Origin: Cognatishimia sp. F0-27
GTDB taxonomy: Bacteria; Pseudomonadota; Alphaproteobacteria; Rhodobacterales; Rhodobacteraceae
Assembly: GCF_020667845.1 (NCBI RefSeq)
Contig: NZ_JAFMPQ010000015.1
Location: 1 to 64,000, forward strand
Length of the DNA stretch: 64,000 nt
Direction: 5' to 3'
In this document: piece by piece, positions 25,739-34,476 of the stretch
How the letters are laid out: each line of letters opens with the position of its first letter
Numbering within the stretch: the first letter of the stretch is position 1
Notes under the pieces: model-generated
Databases searched by the model: none
Told to the model about the DNA's origin: nothing
What the model saw: the letters and a program-made list of their open reading frames with translations, nothing else
Program-made: the position numbers and the translations under genes

Positions 25739-26050
25739 ATGATCCGCCACATCGTGCTCATCAAGTTCAAGGACCTCTCCGACAGCGAGATTGCCGATAT
25801 CTGGCAAGAGCTTCACGCGATCACGGACCATGTCGACGGGTTGGTGGCCATCCATGCCGGTCGCTCTGAAAGTCCCGAACAGATCGAACGAGGCTACCTC
25901 CATGGGTTTACCGCCGATTTTACCAGTTGGGACGCTCTTGCCGCCTATGCAGAGCATCCGATGCATCAAAAACTCGGCGCACGCCTTGTTGCCAATGCCA
26001 TTGGCGGTCTGGACGGAATCCTCGTCTTTGACCTGCCTTTCGTGGCCTGA
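25739..26050 (+). CDS. Dabb (stress-responsive A/B barrel) family protein
   Basis: The 103-residue protein starts MIRHIVLIKFKDLSD and has the Dabb pattern: an initial beta strand with His and K-F, a helix, VAIHAGRSESPEQ, then DFTSWDALAAYAEHPMHQK. Such proteins form dimeric ferredoxin-like barrels; some are cyclases or lyases, most are unknown. AAGGAAAAGAG precedes the ATG. It sits between the second GMC gene and the DUF993 gene. It could help an isomerisation or dehydration of an oxidised sugar, but that is conjecture. Confidence 0.85.
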   Translation: MIRHIVLIKFKDLSDSEIADIWQELHAITDHVDGLVAIHAGRSESPEQIERGYLHGFTADFTSWDALAAYAEHPMHQKLGARLVANAIGGLDGILVFDLPFVA

Positions 26051-26089
26051 CCGAAGCCTGTGACCGACCTGACACGCGGAGCCTGAACC

Positions 26090-27253
26090 ATGCTGACCCT
26101 GCCCACCTATTCTGGCGACCTGGAGCCCTATACGTTGTCCGGTGATCCGCTGATCCCGCGCGCACCGGAAGTGCCGCTCACGCGCACGGCTTTTGCCGCC
26201 GCGCATATCGTTTCTGACCCGATGCGCGAGCGCAGCCCCTGGATGGGGCGCCCGGCGGTCGACTGGGACAACACGCTGCGGTTTCGGCATTGGCTTTGGG
26301 ATCAGGGCCTTGGTCTGGCAGAGGCGATGGACACCGCGCAGCGCGGAATGGGGACCGATTGGGACACGGCAAAAGAACTGATCGAACGCACCATGCGAGA
26401 GGCCAAAGCGCATCCGCTCCGACCGCGTGTCGCCTGTGGTGCGGGCACTGATCAGAAACCCCTTTCGGATCTGGGGACGGTCGGGAGTATCCTCGGGGCC
26501 TATTCTGAACAGATGGAAGCGATCGAGGCGGCAGGCGGGCAGGTGATCCTTATGGCGAGCCGGGCGCTACCGGCCATCGGCGCAGGGCCAAACACCTATG
26601 CGGAGGTCTATAATGCGCTGATCGAACAGGCGGCCGAGCCCGTGATCCTTCATTGGCTCGGGGATATGTTCGATCCCGCGCTGCGCGGATACTGGGGCGC
26701 CAACGATATCGCGAGCGCTTCGGATGCGGTGCTCGAGATCATCGCGGCAAACAGGGCGAAGGTCGACGGTATCAAGATTTCACTGCTCGATCAGGCCCAT
26801 GAGGAAGCGTTTCGCGCGCGCCTCCCCGTCGGGGTGCGGCTCTATACCGGGGACGATTTCAACTATGCCGCGCTGATCGCGGGTGACGGCACGCATCATT
26901 CCCATGCGCTGCTCGGGGCATTCACCGCCATCGCGCCCGCCGCGACCCAAGCGCTTGAGGCGCTGGCGCGTGGCGACCGGGCCACATATGACGCGCTGCT
27001 CGAACCGACGGTGCCGCTCAGTCGCGAGATTTTCAAGGCCCCGACACAGTTCTACAAGGCCGGGATCGCCTTTCTGGCATGGCTCAACGGCGCGCAGGGC
27101 CACTTCATCATGCCGGCGGGGTTCCAGTCTTCGCGCGAGATCACGCATTACGCCGAAGTGTTGCGCCTTGCAGACCGGGCGCGGGTTCTCGTCAATCCCG
27201 ACCTGGCCGAGCAACGCATGATGCTCTTGCTGAAACTGTATGGCCTCGGGTAA
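26090..27253 (+). CDS. DUF993 family protein, dihydrodipicolinate synthase-like TIM barrel
   Basis: The 387-residue product looks like the DUF993 family, distant relatives of the DHDPS/N-acetylneuraminate lyase superfamily. Visible features include RPRVACGAGTDQKPL near 115-129, EAAGGQVILMASRAL near 145-160 and KVDGIKISLLDQ near 225, where the lysine in GIKIS matches the position of the Schiff-base lysine in the superfamily. YTGDDFNYAALIAGDGTHHSHALLG would close the barrel. An aldolase or dehydratase role on a keto-sugar acid is likely but unproven. Start ATG 26090 follows the Dabb gene by 39 bases, so they are probably co-transcribed. Confidence 0.78.
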   Translation: MLTLPTYSGDLEPYTLSGDPLIPRAPEVPLTRTAFAAAHIVSDPMRERSPWMGRPAVDWDNTLRFRHWLWDQGLGLAEAMDTAQRGMGTDWDTAKELIERTMREAKAHPLRPRVACGAGTDQKPLSDLGTVGSILGAYSEQMEAIEAAGGQVILMASRALPAIGAGPNTYAEVYNALIEQAAEPVILHWLGDMFDPALRGYWGANDIASASDAVLEIIAANRAKVDGIKISLLDQAHEEAFRARLPVGVRLYTGDDFNYAALIAGDGTHHSHALLGAFTAIAPAATQALEALARGDRATYDALLEPTVPLSREIFKAPTQFYKAGIAFLAWLNGAQGHFIMPAGFQSSREITHYAEVLRLADRARVLVNPDLAEQRMMLLLKLYGLG

Positions 27254-27347
27254 CCGGATGCATGCCATGACGCGCGAAGCGATCCTTGATCGGGTCTCGC
27301 GTGATGGTCCAAGCCAGGTGTGACCGGCTCAACCATAGGCGACCCAG

Positions 27348-28346
27348 ATGACAAAACGCCCGACAATCCTCGATGTCGCCCGCCACGCGGGTGTGTCGAA
27401 ATCGACCGTCAGTCTTGTGTTGCAAAACTCTCCCTTGGTCCGGGATCAAACGCGCGCGCAGGTCCGCGATGCCATGCGCGCGCTGAACTACGTCTACAAC
27501 CGCTCTGCGGCGGGATTGCGCGGGGCGGAATCCGGGCTGATCGGCCTGGTGATCAACGATCTGCGCAATCCGTTTTTCACCGAATTTGCCGCTTCGGCGC
27601 AGATGGCGCTGGCGCGCGCGGGCTATGCGACCGTGATCGCCAATACCGACGAGGATCCCGGCTTGCAGGAACAGGTCACGGGCTCCATGGTTGAGCATGG
27701 CGTTTCGGCGGTGATCCTTTGCCCCTGCTATGACCGGGATGAAACGAGCCTTGCCGCGCTCAAGCGTTCCGGCTTACCGGTGCTGCAGGTCCTGCGCCAA
27801 GGTGATGCGGGACCAGGTTTTCCGTTCCTGTCGCTTGACTATGCCTCTGGCAGCGAAAGCGCGGCCCGGCATCTCATTGAACAAGGCGCGCGGTCCATCG
27901 CCTTTGTCGGCGGTTTTGAAAACCGTCCTGTCACGCTGGAGCGTATGTCGGGATACCGCTTGGCCATGGAGCGTGCCGGTCTTCCGCTCAAAGTGATCTC
28001 CGGGCGTCCGTCCCGCGCTTTCGGGCGTCGCGTTGCGCTCGAGATTGCGCATGGTGAAACAGATGCCGCGGTGTGTTTCAGCGATCTCGTGGCACTGGGC
28101 ATGCATGCCGGGTTCGCGGAGGCCGGCGTCCGGCTCGGTGTCGATTTTCGCCTCGCCGGGTTTGATGATATCGAGGAATGCGCGCTCGTCTGGCCACAAC
28201 TCAGCTCCGTGCGGTGTGATATCGCCAGCTTTGCCGAACGCGCGGCACAGGTGCTTCTCGACTGGCTGAACAGCGGCATCGCACCGGTTGAAATGCCGCG
28301 CATACCGGTGCAGCTCATCGCGCGACAATCGACGACAGGCCCATGA
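27348..28346 (+). CDS. LacI-family transcriptional regulator
   Basis: The 332-residue regulator begins MTKRPTILDVARHAGVSKST and has the complete LacI helix-turn-helix (6-52) and hinge LRGAESGLIGLVINDLRNPF, followed by the type 1 periplasmic-binding-protein-like effector domain. It lies in the same direction as the DUF993 gene (94 bases upstream) and the glycerate kinase gene, so it is probably part of the catabolic operon. It is a candidate for the TGGAACG-type operators at 10815-10858, because the regulator at 15801 already has its own different palindromes nearby. Confidence 0.88.
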   Translation: MTKRPTILDVARHAGVSKSTVSLVLQNSPLVRDQTRAQVRDAMRALNYVYNRSAAGLRGAESGLIGLVINDLRNPFFTEFAASAQMALARAGYATVIANTDEDPGLQEQVTGSMVEHGVSAVILCPCYDRDETSLAALKRSGLPVLQVLRQGDAGPGFPFLSLDYASGSESAARHLIEQGARSIAFVGGFENRPVTLERMSGYRLAMERAGLPLKVISGRPSRAFGRRVALEIAHGETDAAVCFSDLVALGMHAGFAEAGVRLGVDFRLAGFDDIEECALVWPQLSSVRCDIASFAERAAQVLLDWLNSGIAPVEMPRIPVQLIARQSTTGP

Positions 28347-28422
28347 AACGATGCTTGCGCAACGGCCGTGCACGGGCCAGACCTGCGCTCATTCCGACAG
28401 TAGCCCGATCCGGAGACGTGCC

Positions 28423-29688
28423 ATGACCGATCCTTATTCATTTCTGCGCCATCTTTTCGAGCGTGCGGTTGCAGTCGCCGATCCGATGGTCTGTGTCCCG
28501 AACGCGTTGCCGCCGAAACCCGCAGGCCGCTGCTTTGTCATCGGCGCTGGAAAAGCCTCGGCGCGCATGGCCGAAGCGCTGGAAAGCGTCTGGGGGCCGT
28601 GCGCCGGGCGGGTGATCACCCGCTATGGCTATGCGCGGCCGTGCAAGGGGATCACGATTGTCGAAGCCGCACATCCCGTGCCGGATGCGGCGGGGCTCTC
28701 CGCCACGGCCGACCTGTTGAGCGATCTTGCGCCGCTGACCGAAGACGACACCGTGATCGCCCTGATTTCCGGCGGCGCATCGGCGCTTCTCGTGCAGCCC
28801 GCCGGGGATATCACCCTGCAGGAAAAGCAGGCCGTAAATGCCGCGTTGCTCGCGTCCGGCGCCCCGATCGACAAGATGAATACGGTGCGGAAGCACCTTT
28901 CGCGCGTCAAGGGCGGACAGCTTGCGGCCGCCGCCTATCCGGCGACCGTGCATGCGCTGATCATTTCCGATGTGGCCGGTGACGATCCCGCCTTTATCGC
29001 CTCCGGTCCGACGGTTGGAGATTCCAGCACGCCGGCGGATGTGCGTGCGATCCTCAAGGCCTATGCAATCGACGTGCCTGCATCGGTCGACGCGGTCCTG
29101 CGCACAAACACTGGCGTTTTGCCCCCGGAGCATCCATTTCTCGCCAAAACCATCAACACGGTGATTGCCGCGCCGTCCCAATCGCTCGAAGAGGCGGGCG
29201 GAATCGCCGAGGGGGAGGGCCTGACGGTGCGCATGCTCGGCGATGCGATCGAAGGGGAAGCGCGCGAGGTGGCGGCGGAACACGCCGCGCTCGCGCAAGA
29301 AATCCGCATGGAAATGACGGCGCAGGATCGTCCTTGCCTGCTTTTGTCGGGCGGTGAATGCACGGTGACCCGGCGGGGGGATGGCATCGGAGGGCCGAAT
29401 GCGGAATATGCGCTCGCGCTTGCGGTGGCTCTGGACGCGGCTGAGGGTATTTTTGCGCTGGCCGGGGACACCGATGGTGTGGATGGCGCAGCAGAAGTTG
29501 CGGGCGCGCGCATCGGTCCGGACACGCTTGCGCGGGCGGAAGCCCTCGGGTTATCGGCACAGGCGGCTCTTGCGAAGAATGACAGCCACAGCTTTTTTGC
29601 CGCAATGGGCGATCAGATCGTCACCGGGCCGACGCTGACAAATGTCAACGATTTCCGCGCTATCCTGATCTTGCCGCCAGAAGCATAG
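28423..29688 (+). CDS. gckA: Glycerate 2-kinase (GckA, MOFRL family)
   Basis: Phosphorylates D-glycerate to 2-phosphoglycerate with ATP. The 421-residue protein has the N-terminal GckA domain (1-240) with FVIGAGKASARMA and LISGGASALL, then HLSRVKGGQLA, and the C-terminal MOFRL domain (from about 300) with LLSGGECTVTRRGDGIGGPN and the characteristic AGDTDGVDG. CGGAG precedes the ATG at 28423. It is the last plus-strand gene of the catabolic island. Its presence suggests that the pathway ends in glycerate, for example by way of tartronate semialdehyde or glyceraldehyde, and feeds glycolysis at 2-phosphoglycerate. Confidence 0.9.
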   Translation: MTDPYSFLRHLFERAVAVADPMVCVPNALPPKPAGRCFVIGAGKASARMAEALESVWGPCAGRVITRYGYARPCKGITIVEAAHPVPDAAGLSATADLLSDLAPLTEDDTVIALISGGASALLVQPAGDITLQEKQAVNAALLASGAPIDKMNTVRKHLSRVKGGQLAAAAYPATVHALIISDVAGDDPAFIASGPTVGDSSTPADVRAILKAYAIDVPASVDAVLRTNTGVLPPEHPFLAKTINTVIAAPSQSLEEAGGIAEGEGLTVRMLGDAIEGEAREVAAEHAALAQEIRMEMTAQDRPCLLLSGGECTVTRRGDGIGGPNAEYALALAVALDAAEGIFALAGDTDGVDGAAEVAGARIGPDTLARAEALGLSAQAALAKNDSHSFFAAMGDQIVTGPTLTNVNDFRAILILPPEA

Positions 29689-29780
29689 GCCAAGCGGAAA
29701 GCTGTTGCATGGTCGCCGTTTCAAGGCCGGATTTGCACGGCCAATGGTATGGAGTGGTGCAGCGACAGGCGCTTTCGATG

Positions 29781-31514
29781 TCAGGCGCCATGGGGCGGCA
29801 ACTCGAAATCCCGGCGCATGAACGTGACGGTCAACCGATAATAGCGGTTGGTGTTCTCGATTTCCGAGACGCCATCGATCTGGCTCACAAACGCTGTCAT
29901 GAGCTGCGCACCGAGTCCTGTTATCTCGGACGCGTCGCCTTCTTCATCAGGAAGCAAGGGCGCGCCTTTTGTGTTTTCGACCCGGAGCATCGTTTTCCCG
30001 TCAGCATCCTCCTCGAGCACAATGCTGATGAGCGCGGGGTCGTTATCCGAAGGCCGCCCGGCATATTTCAGAGCGTTCGTGAGCGCCTCGGACAGCAGCA
30101 TTGACAATGGCACCGCCTGATCGGGATAGAGCTCGGTCGCGGAGAGTCGGGTTTCGATGCGCAAGAGCTTTGGCGAAGCAGGAGCGAGCCCGGACATGTC
30201 ATCGACCATGGCCGCAATCATGTCAGCGGCGTTGACGGTGGTCATCTCCGGCGTGGTGTAGATTGAGCGGTGTAACATGGCGAGACCGCGAACCCTGCGT
30301 TGTAACCCTGCGAGGGCGCGCCGGGTTTCTGTGCTCCGCGCCTTGCGCGACTGCATGTTCATGATCGAGGCAATCAGCTGCAGATTATTCTTCACGCGGT
30401 GATGCACCTCGCGGAGCAGCACTTCCTTGTCACGCAGATCCTGTTCCCGTTGGGCATCCGCCTTGTCGAGGTTGAGCGCCATGCGGTTGAAGGCATCTTC
30501 GGCGTCCTTGAGCTCTTCCGGTGCGTTGCCAAGATTGAGTTGCCCGGCACGCAGCGCCCCTTCCGCATACTGGCGCATGGCCAGCCGGAGCCGCTTCACA
30601 TGTCTGATGACAAGCTTCTGGAGACCGAAAAACGCGACAACTATGCCGGTCAGCCACATCAGCATCGGCACGAACAAAGCGGTGGTCAACCATGGCAGAC
30701 GTGATCCGAACAGGCCGCCAGGCTGCGCCCAGATGCCGATCAGAACCGCCGAATTCCGCATCAGCGGCACAGCCAGATAGCTGTTGTCCGATCCATCTAC
30801 GGCTTTGGAGTCGAACCGATCCGTGGCCAGTGCGATCCAGTCTTTCGGGGCCGATTGATCGGGCAGGGCAGCTTCGACCTCGGTGATATCATGCGTTGCC
30901 GCAATGAGCGTGCCTTCGAGGTCGAGGATGGCAAGGCGCATGCCTTGCTCGGCAGAAAAATCGCGAAGGCTGTCTTCGGAGAGCGTGACCGGCACGGCAA
31001 GTGCGGCATAGCCGGACGTCCTCTTGCCGGAATAGACCGGCCGGCTCACCAGAAAGCTGGGCTGATCGCCGAATATGCCCGCCGGTTCCGGCCGAACATC
31101 AATCGGAAGGCGGACCCCGTCCGGGCCAGGGGTTGCGATGCGGGAAAACGCGATCTGCGCGCCCGTGGAGGAGCACCGCATTTCCCCGCCACTGTCTGCG
31201 AGGCTTGCAAAGCTGTAATCGGGATTGTCGTCGATAAATGCGGCCATTTCGGCCTCGCAGTTCTCTTCGGTCAGGAACTTTCCCGCGATCCCGAGGCCCT
31301 TTGTAACGGCCAGTGCCCGTTCGATCGACAGGCGTTCATCGGCGGCCACTTCGAATACCTGCCCCCGCAGCGACGCGATATTGAGATCCTGCGCCTCCTT
31401 GAGGAGTTGGTAGGTCTGGTAGAGCGAGATGAGGCCCAATGGTAAGAGCGCGAGCGACAACAAGCCAAGCAACTTGACGGTCAACTTGTTGAAAAAACGA
31501 TATTCTATGCTCAT
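29781..31514 (-). CDS. HWE/HisKA_2-type sensor histidine kinase of the general stress response
   Basis: The 577-residue membrane kinase has a TM segment near 12-33, a large extracytoplasmic sensor domain (35-270), a second TM near 276-298, a HAMP-like linker with coiled coil to about 360, and the HisKA_2 phosphoacceptor REVHHRVKNNLQLIASIMN (His371 or His372). The N-box SEALTNALKYA and a glycine-rich ATP loop follow. The frame overlaps the ecfG stop by four bases (ATGA), placing it in a nepR-ecfG-kinase operon. Kinases of this kind phosphorylate PhyR in alphaproteobacteria. The extracellular sensor has no recognised ligand. Confidence 0.85.
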   Translation of the reverse strand: MSIEYRFFNKLTVKLLGLLSLALLPLGLISLYQTYQLLKEAQDLNIASLRGQVFEVAADERLSIERALAVTKGLGIAGKFLTEENCEAEMAAFIDDNPDYSFASLADSGGEMRCSSTGAQIAFSRIATPGPDGVRLPIDVRPEPAGIFGDQPSFLVSRPVYSGKRTSGYAALAVPVTLSEDSLRDFSAEQGMRLAILDLEGTLIAATHDITEVEAALPDQSAPKDWIALATDRFDSKAVDGSDNSYLAVPLMRNSAVLIGIWAQPGGLFGSRLPWLTTALFVPMLMWLTGIVVAFFGLQKLVIRHVKRLRLAMRQYAEGALRAGQLNLGNAPEELKDAEDAFNRMALNLDKADAQREQDLRDKEVLLREVHHRVKNNLQLIASIMNMQSRKARSTETRRALAGLQRRVRGLAMLHRSIYTTPEMTTVNAADMIAAMVDDMSGLAPASPKLLRIETRLSATELYPDQAVPLSMLLSEALTNALKYAGRPSDNDPALISIVLEEDADGKTMLRVENTKGAPLLPDEEGDASEITGLGAQLMTAFVSQIDGVSEIENTNRYYRLTVTFMRRDFELPPHGA

Positions 31515-32062
31515 GCAGCGGATGGTCTTTTGCCTGCGCCGCGCGATCGGGAAGGCGGCGTCGAGAGCGTGCCTCCGGCACCGTCGCCATCGAGCAGCTC
31601 CGTCAGGCGCGCCCGGGCGCGGTTGACCCGCGATTTGATCGTGCCGACAGAAGCTCCCACCGTTTCGGCGGCTTCTTCATAAGAGAAACCCTCCGCACCG
31701 ATCAGGATGAGCGCTTCTTGTTGTTCTGGGTTCAGGGTCGCAAAAGCCGCGTTGAAGTCACGCAGCTCTAGCCGACCGTCATGATCCGGGCTTTGCGTCA
31801 AGGCGCCGGCGAGCGTGCCATCGGCATCCTCGACCTCCCGGCGGTGTTTGCGGAAATGTGCATAATAGGTGTTGCGCAGAATGGTGAACAACCATGCGCG
31901 CATATTGGTGCCCGCTTCGAATTGATCGATCTTCGTCCAGGCTTTTTCAAGTGTGTCCTGCACGATGTCGTCAGCCAGCGCTGAATTGCGGGTCAAGGTC
32001 GTGGCAAAGGCCCGCATCGAGCGGACGTGCTCAACCAGCTCGTCCCGTGGGTCCGGCGTCAT
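31511..32062 (-). CDS. ecfG: ECF sigma factor EcfG, general stress response
   Basis: Extracytoplasmic-function sigma factor controlling the alphaproteobacterial general stress regulon. The 183-residue product has region 2 with ALADDIVQDTLEKAWTKID and MRAWLFTILRN near 30-70, and region 4 with LNPEQQEALILIGAEGFSYE and GASVGTIKSRVNRAR near 110-155. The C-terminal tail (160-183) is low complexity. It begins within the end of nepR (ATGA overlap) and overlaps the kinase gene. It is held inactive by NepR until PhyR-phosphate sequesters NepR. Confidence 0.92.
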   Translation of the reverse strand: MTPDPRDELVEHVRSMRAFATTLTRNSALADDIVQDTLEKAWTKIDQFEAGTNMRAWLFTILRNTYYAHFRKHRREVEDADGTLAGALTQSPDHDGRLELRDFNAAFATLNPEQQEALILIGAEGFSYEEAAETVGASVGTIKSRVNRARARLTELLDGDGAGGTLSTPPSRSRGAGKRPSAA

Positions 32063-32262
32063 TCTTCGGACCCTGTTTGTCCCGCCTTGGCGCCAGATTG
32101 GTCGGCATCCGAGGCCGGGCCCGACCGATCGCTTTCCCGGAGGCGTTGTAGAAGCTGTGTGAACCTGTCCGGGATCTCTTCATTCAGAACATCGTCGTAA
32201 ACCTTCTTGAGGTTCGCGTCTATTTCATCCTGAAGTCTTGATTCTTTGTCCGAAGGATTCAT
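32059..32262 (-). CDS. nepR: Anti-sigma factor NepR
   Basis: Small anti-sigma factor that binds EcfG, and PhyR-phosphate under stress. The 67-residue product contains the conserved core LQDEIDANLKKVYDDVLNEE followed by IPDRFTQLLQRLRES, which is diagnostic of NepR. The tail is acidic and disordered. The start at 32262 (MNPSDKESRL) is preferred over the ATG at 32277, which adds five hydrophobic residues; neither has a strong ribosome binding site. It overlaps ecfG by four bases and is divergent from phyR. Confidence 0.92.
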   Translation of the reverse strand: MNPSDKESRLQDEIDANLKKVYDDVLNEEIPDRFTQLLQRLRESDRSGPASDADQSGAKAGQTGSEE

Positions 32263-32353
32263 GTTAGTGAGCAACATCTTTTATTAACTTGTCGGAGTTC
32301 TTCGCGGCAACTCCACTATGTCAAATTTAGTTCGACGCGACCGAAAGAACAGA

Positions 32354-33163
32354 ATGAAAAACGATCAAAACCCCGACCTTTCCGCTCTTGTTGCCGAAAA
32401 TCTGCCGTTCCTTCGCAGATATGCCCGCGCTCTGACAGGGTCGCAAAGCCGGGGGGACAGCTATGCACTGGCGACGCTCGAGGCAATCCTGAGCGACCCG
32501 TCGAGCTTCGATGGCGGGCTTGGTTCCAAGGCGGCTCTGTTCAAGGTTTTCCACGGGATCTGGTCCAGCTCGGGCGCCCCGTTGGGGGATGAGGCCGATC
32601 CCCTGGCCAGCAAGGCGCAGGAGCACCTGTCGCGTTTGACCTTTGGAACGCGTGAGGCTTTGCTGTTGCACACGATCGAGGGCCTGTCTTTCGAGGCGAT
32701 CGGCCAAGTCATGGAGCTGACCGCCTCCGAGGCACAGGAGCTTGTTGAAATCGCGTATAATGAGATGGCCAAATCCGTCTCGGGCCGGGTGATGGTGATT
32801 GAGGACGAGGCAATCATCGCCTTTGACCTTGAGGCGATCATTGCCGACATGGGGCACAAGATCACCGGTGTGGCCCGAACGGAAACCGGTGCAATTCAAC
32901 TCGCCAATCGCGAAACGCCCGATCTGATCCTGTCCGACATCCAGTTGGCGGATAACAGCAGCGGGATCGACGCGGTGAACAAGATCCTTGAAAGCACGGG
33001 GGACATCCCGGTGATCTTCATCACCGCTTTCCCGGAACGCCTTCTGACCGGGGACGGGCCGGAGCCCGCATTCCTCATCTCGAAGCCCTATACAGAGGAT
33101 CAGGTGCGGTCCGCCGTAAGCCAGGCGATGTTCTTTTCATCGACGGAAACACTCAAGACCTGA
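32354..33163 (+). CDS. phyR: Response regulator PhyR, anti-anti-sigma factor
   Basis: PhyR has an N-terminal sigma-like domain and a C-terminal receiver. In this 269-residue protein, residues 1-130 carry LVAENLPFLRRYARALTGSQ and region-4-like FGTREALLLHTIEGLSFEAI. The receiver (about 145-265) has acidic EDEA, phosphoacceptor Asp in LILSDIQLADNSSGIDAV, T in FITAFPE and K in LISKPYTEDQV. On phosphorylation it mimics sigma and binds NepR. The ATG at 32354 gives the usual PhyR N-terminus; an in-frame ATG at 32318 adds 12 basic residues. It is divergent from nepR, the standard arrangement. Confidence 0.93.
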   Translation: MKNDQNPDLSALVAENLPFLRRYARALTGSQSRGDSYALATLEAILSDPSSFDGGLGSKAALFKVFHGIWSSSGAPLGDEADPLASKAQEHLSRLTFGTREALLLHTIEGLSFEAIGQVMELTASEAQELVEIAYNEMAKSVSGRVMVIEDEAIIAFDLEAIIADMGHKITGVARTETGAIQLANRETPDLILSDIQLADNSSGIDAVNKILESTGDIPVIFITAFPERLLTGDGPEPAFLISKPYTEDQVRSAVSQAMFFSSTETLKT

Positions 33164-33213
33164 ACGTGGCATCGCTCAGGCGCTTGCGCGGAAGCTGCCT
33201 CTGACGGCGGCGA

Positions 33214-33693
33214 TCACTCGTCAAGGGAGCCATGAATGGCGAACTGGTCCAGCCCGGCATCCTGAGGCGGGATTGACCGATATGTTTCCCGCACCCCCGC
33301 CTCCGACAACTCGCGCGCCACCGTCAGAAGCGTATTGGGGTCATGCTCGTCGCACAGATCCACCATTTGCGCCAGTTCTTCGGCGGCCACGGGGCGCGCG
33401 GCCTCGATATCCGGCGCTCCGTAATAGGTGACAAAATGCTGCGCCAGAAGGTCCGTGAGCGTGGAGATTTCCCCCGCTTCGATCTGCGTAACGGCGACAA
33501 AGGTCACCCTGCCGCCCGTCTCAAGGCCAAACCAGCCGTTTGAAAACGCCTGCCGAGCCTTCCCGGTCAGGTCTGCCTCTGTCCAGTTCGAAAACTCGAA
33601 ACCGCCCGACACGCACCATTCCCCGGTGCGGGCGGGATTGTGGAACACCCGTTGATCGGACTCGTCGAAATGAATGGCTCTGGCAAGTTTCAT
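33214..33693 (-). CDS. DUF6505 family protein of the formate dehydrogenase island
   Basis: A 159-residue hypothetical protein starting MKLARAIHFDESDQRVFHNP. It appears to match the DUF6505 family known from formate dehydrogenase regions; the family assignment is from memory. Notable segments are GEWCVSGGFEFSNW and GKARQAFSNGWFGLETGGR. There is no signal peptide or membrane segment. The start overlaps the upstream ligase-like gene by four bases (ATGA), so both are coupled. The function is unknown; accessory roles in cofactor insertion are conceivable. Confidence 0.7.
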   Translation of the reverse strand: MKLARAIHFDESDQRVFHNPARTGEWCVSGGFEFSNWTEADLTGKARQAFSNGWFGLETGGRVTFVAVTQIEAGEISTLTDLLAQHFVTYYGAPDIEAARPVAAEELAQMVDLCDEHDPNTLLTVARELSEAGVRETYRSIPPQDAGLDQFAIHGSLDE

Positions 33694-34403
33694 GGGCTGG
33701 TCTCCAGGCGCGTTGTCAGCGGGATCAGGTCGGTCTTTTCATCGGTGCGCAGCAGGAGGCCAAAGCGCTCATCCACGCCGAGGAACGTCCCGCTCCGCCC
33801 ATCAAGGGTTATGACTTCGCCAATGCCATGGGCGAGACCCCGCCATTCGGCGTGCACCGGCTGCGCGCCGCTCTCTTCCCAGCGCGCAATCCAGTTCAGC
33901 GTATGACGCGCCCAGGCTTCCACAAGCTGGTGCGGGTTCACATCGGCACATCCTTCGACAAACAGAGCCGTCTGATCCGGCGTGTTGCCGGTCTCGGCCT
34001 CCAGCGGCAAGAGCGGCAGTGCGAAGCCGATCACCAGCCAGTCCGGGATCGCCTCCGGGTCAAGATCGGAGGCGAAACAGCGAAACGCGCCGCAGGACGC
34101 GCCATTCACGCGGATCCCACCGGTCCACTCCAGATGCACCGCCACTTCCGGCGGCGCCAAAGCGCCAAGCGCGTTCTGAAAGCCGACACCGCAGAGCGGG
34201 AGCATCGCAATGGCATCCTTGAGAGCAACATCGGGCGCCAGAACGATGGCCGCCGAGACGCGATCCGCCGTGACGCGCCATGGGATCAGCCCGGCATCGA
34301 CGCCGCGCACTGCCTGCATGACCGCGATTTCCATCGGGTCGGCACTCACCTCCTCGCCACGCATGGCGGGCGGAAAGCTCAGATCGTGCTCTGTTTCCAA
34401 CAT
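33690..34403 (-). CDS. Biotin/lipoate protein ligase-like protein
   Basis: The 237-residue product starts MLETEHDLSFPPAMRGEEVS and resembles the biotin/lipoate A/B ligase fold with a C-terminal DUF4444-like domain. Segments HLEWTGGIRVNGASCGAFRC and PDWLVIGFALPL near 110-150 correspond to the W-P-N-D-x-x-x-x-x-x-K region, but the catalytic lysine of true ligases is not evident. AAGGA precedes the ATG at 34403; an ATG at 34424 lacks one. It overlaps the DUF6505 gene. Its steady association with formate dehydrogenase genes suggests a specialised function that is not ordinary biotinylation. Confidence 0.75.
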   Translation of the reverse strand: MLETEHDLSFPPAMRGEEVSADPMEIAVMQAVRGVDAGLIPWRVTADRVSAAIVLAPDVALKDAIAMLPLCGVGFQNALGALAPPEVAVHLEWTGGIRVNGASCGAFRCFASDLDPEAIPDWLVIGFALPLLPLEAETGNTPDQTALFVEGCADVNPHQLVEAWARHTLNWIARWEESGAQPVHAEWRGLAHGIGEVITLDGRSGTFLGVDERFGLLLRTDEKTDLIPLTTRLETSP

Positions 34404-34476
34404 CTCTCCATCCTTTTTGCCCATCCGCCCGTGCTAGGTGCATCGGGCAGACGGATCTTGCTCGTGCCTTTTGCTA

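Noticed and set aside
32263-32353. Search for an EcfG-type promoter between nepR and phyR
   Set aside because: No GGAAC box with CGTT 16-17 bases downstream was found on either strand; only a GGAGTT-like sequence is present.
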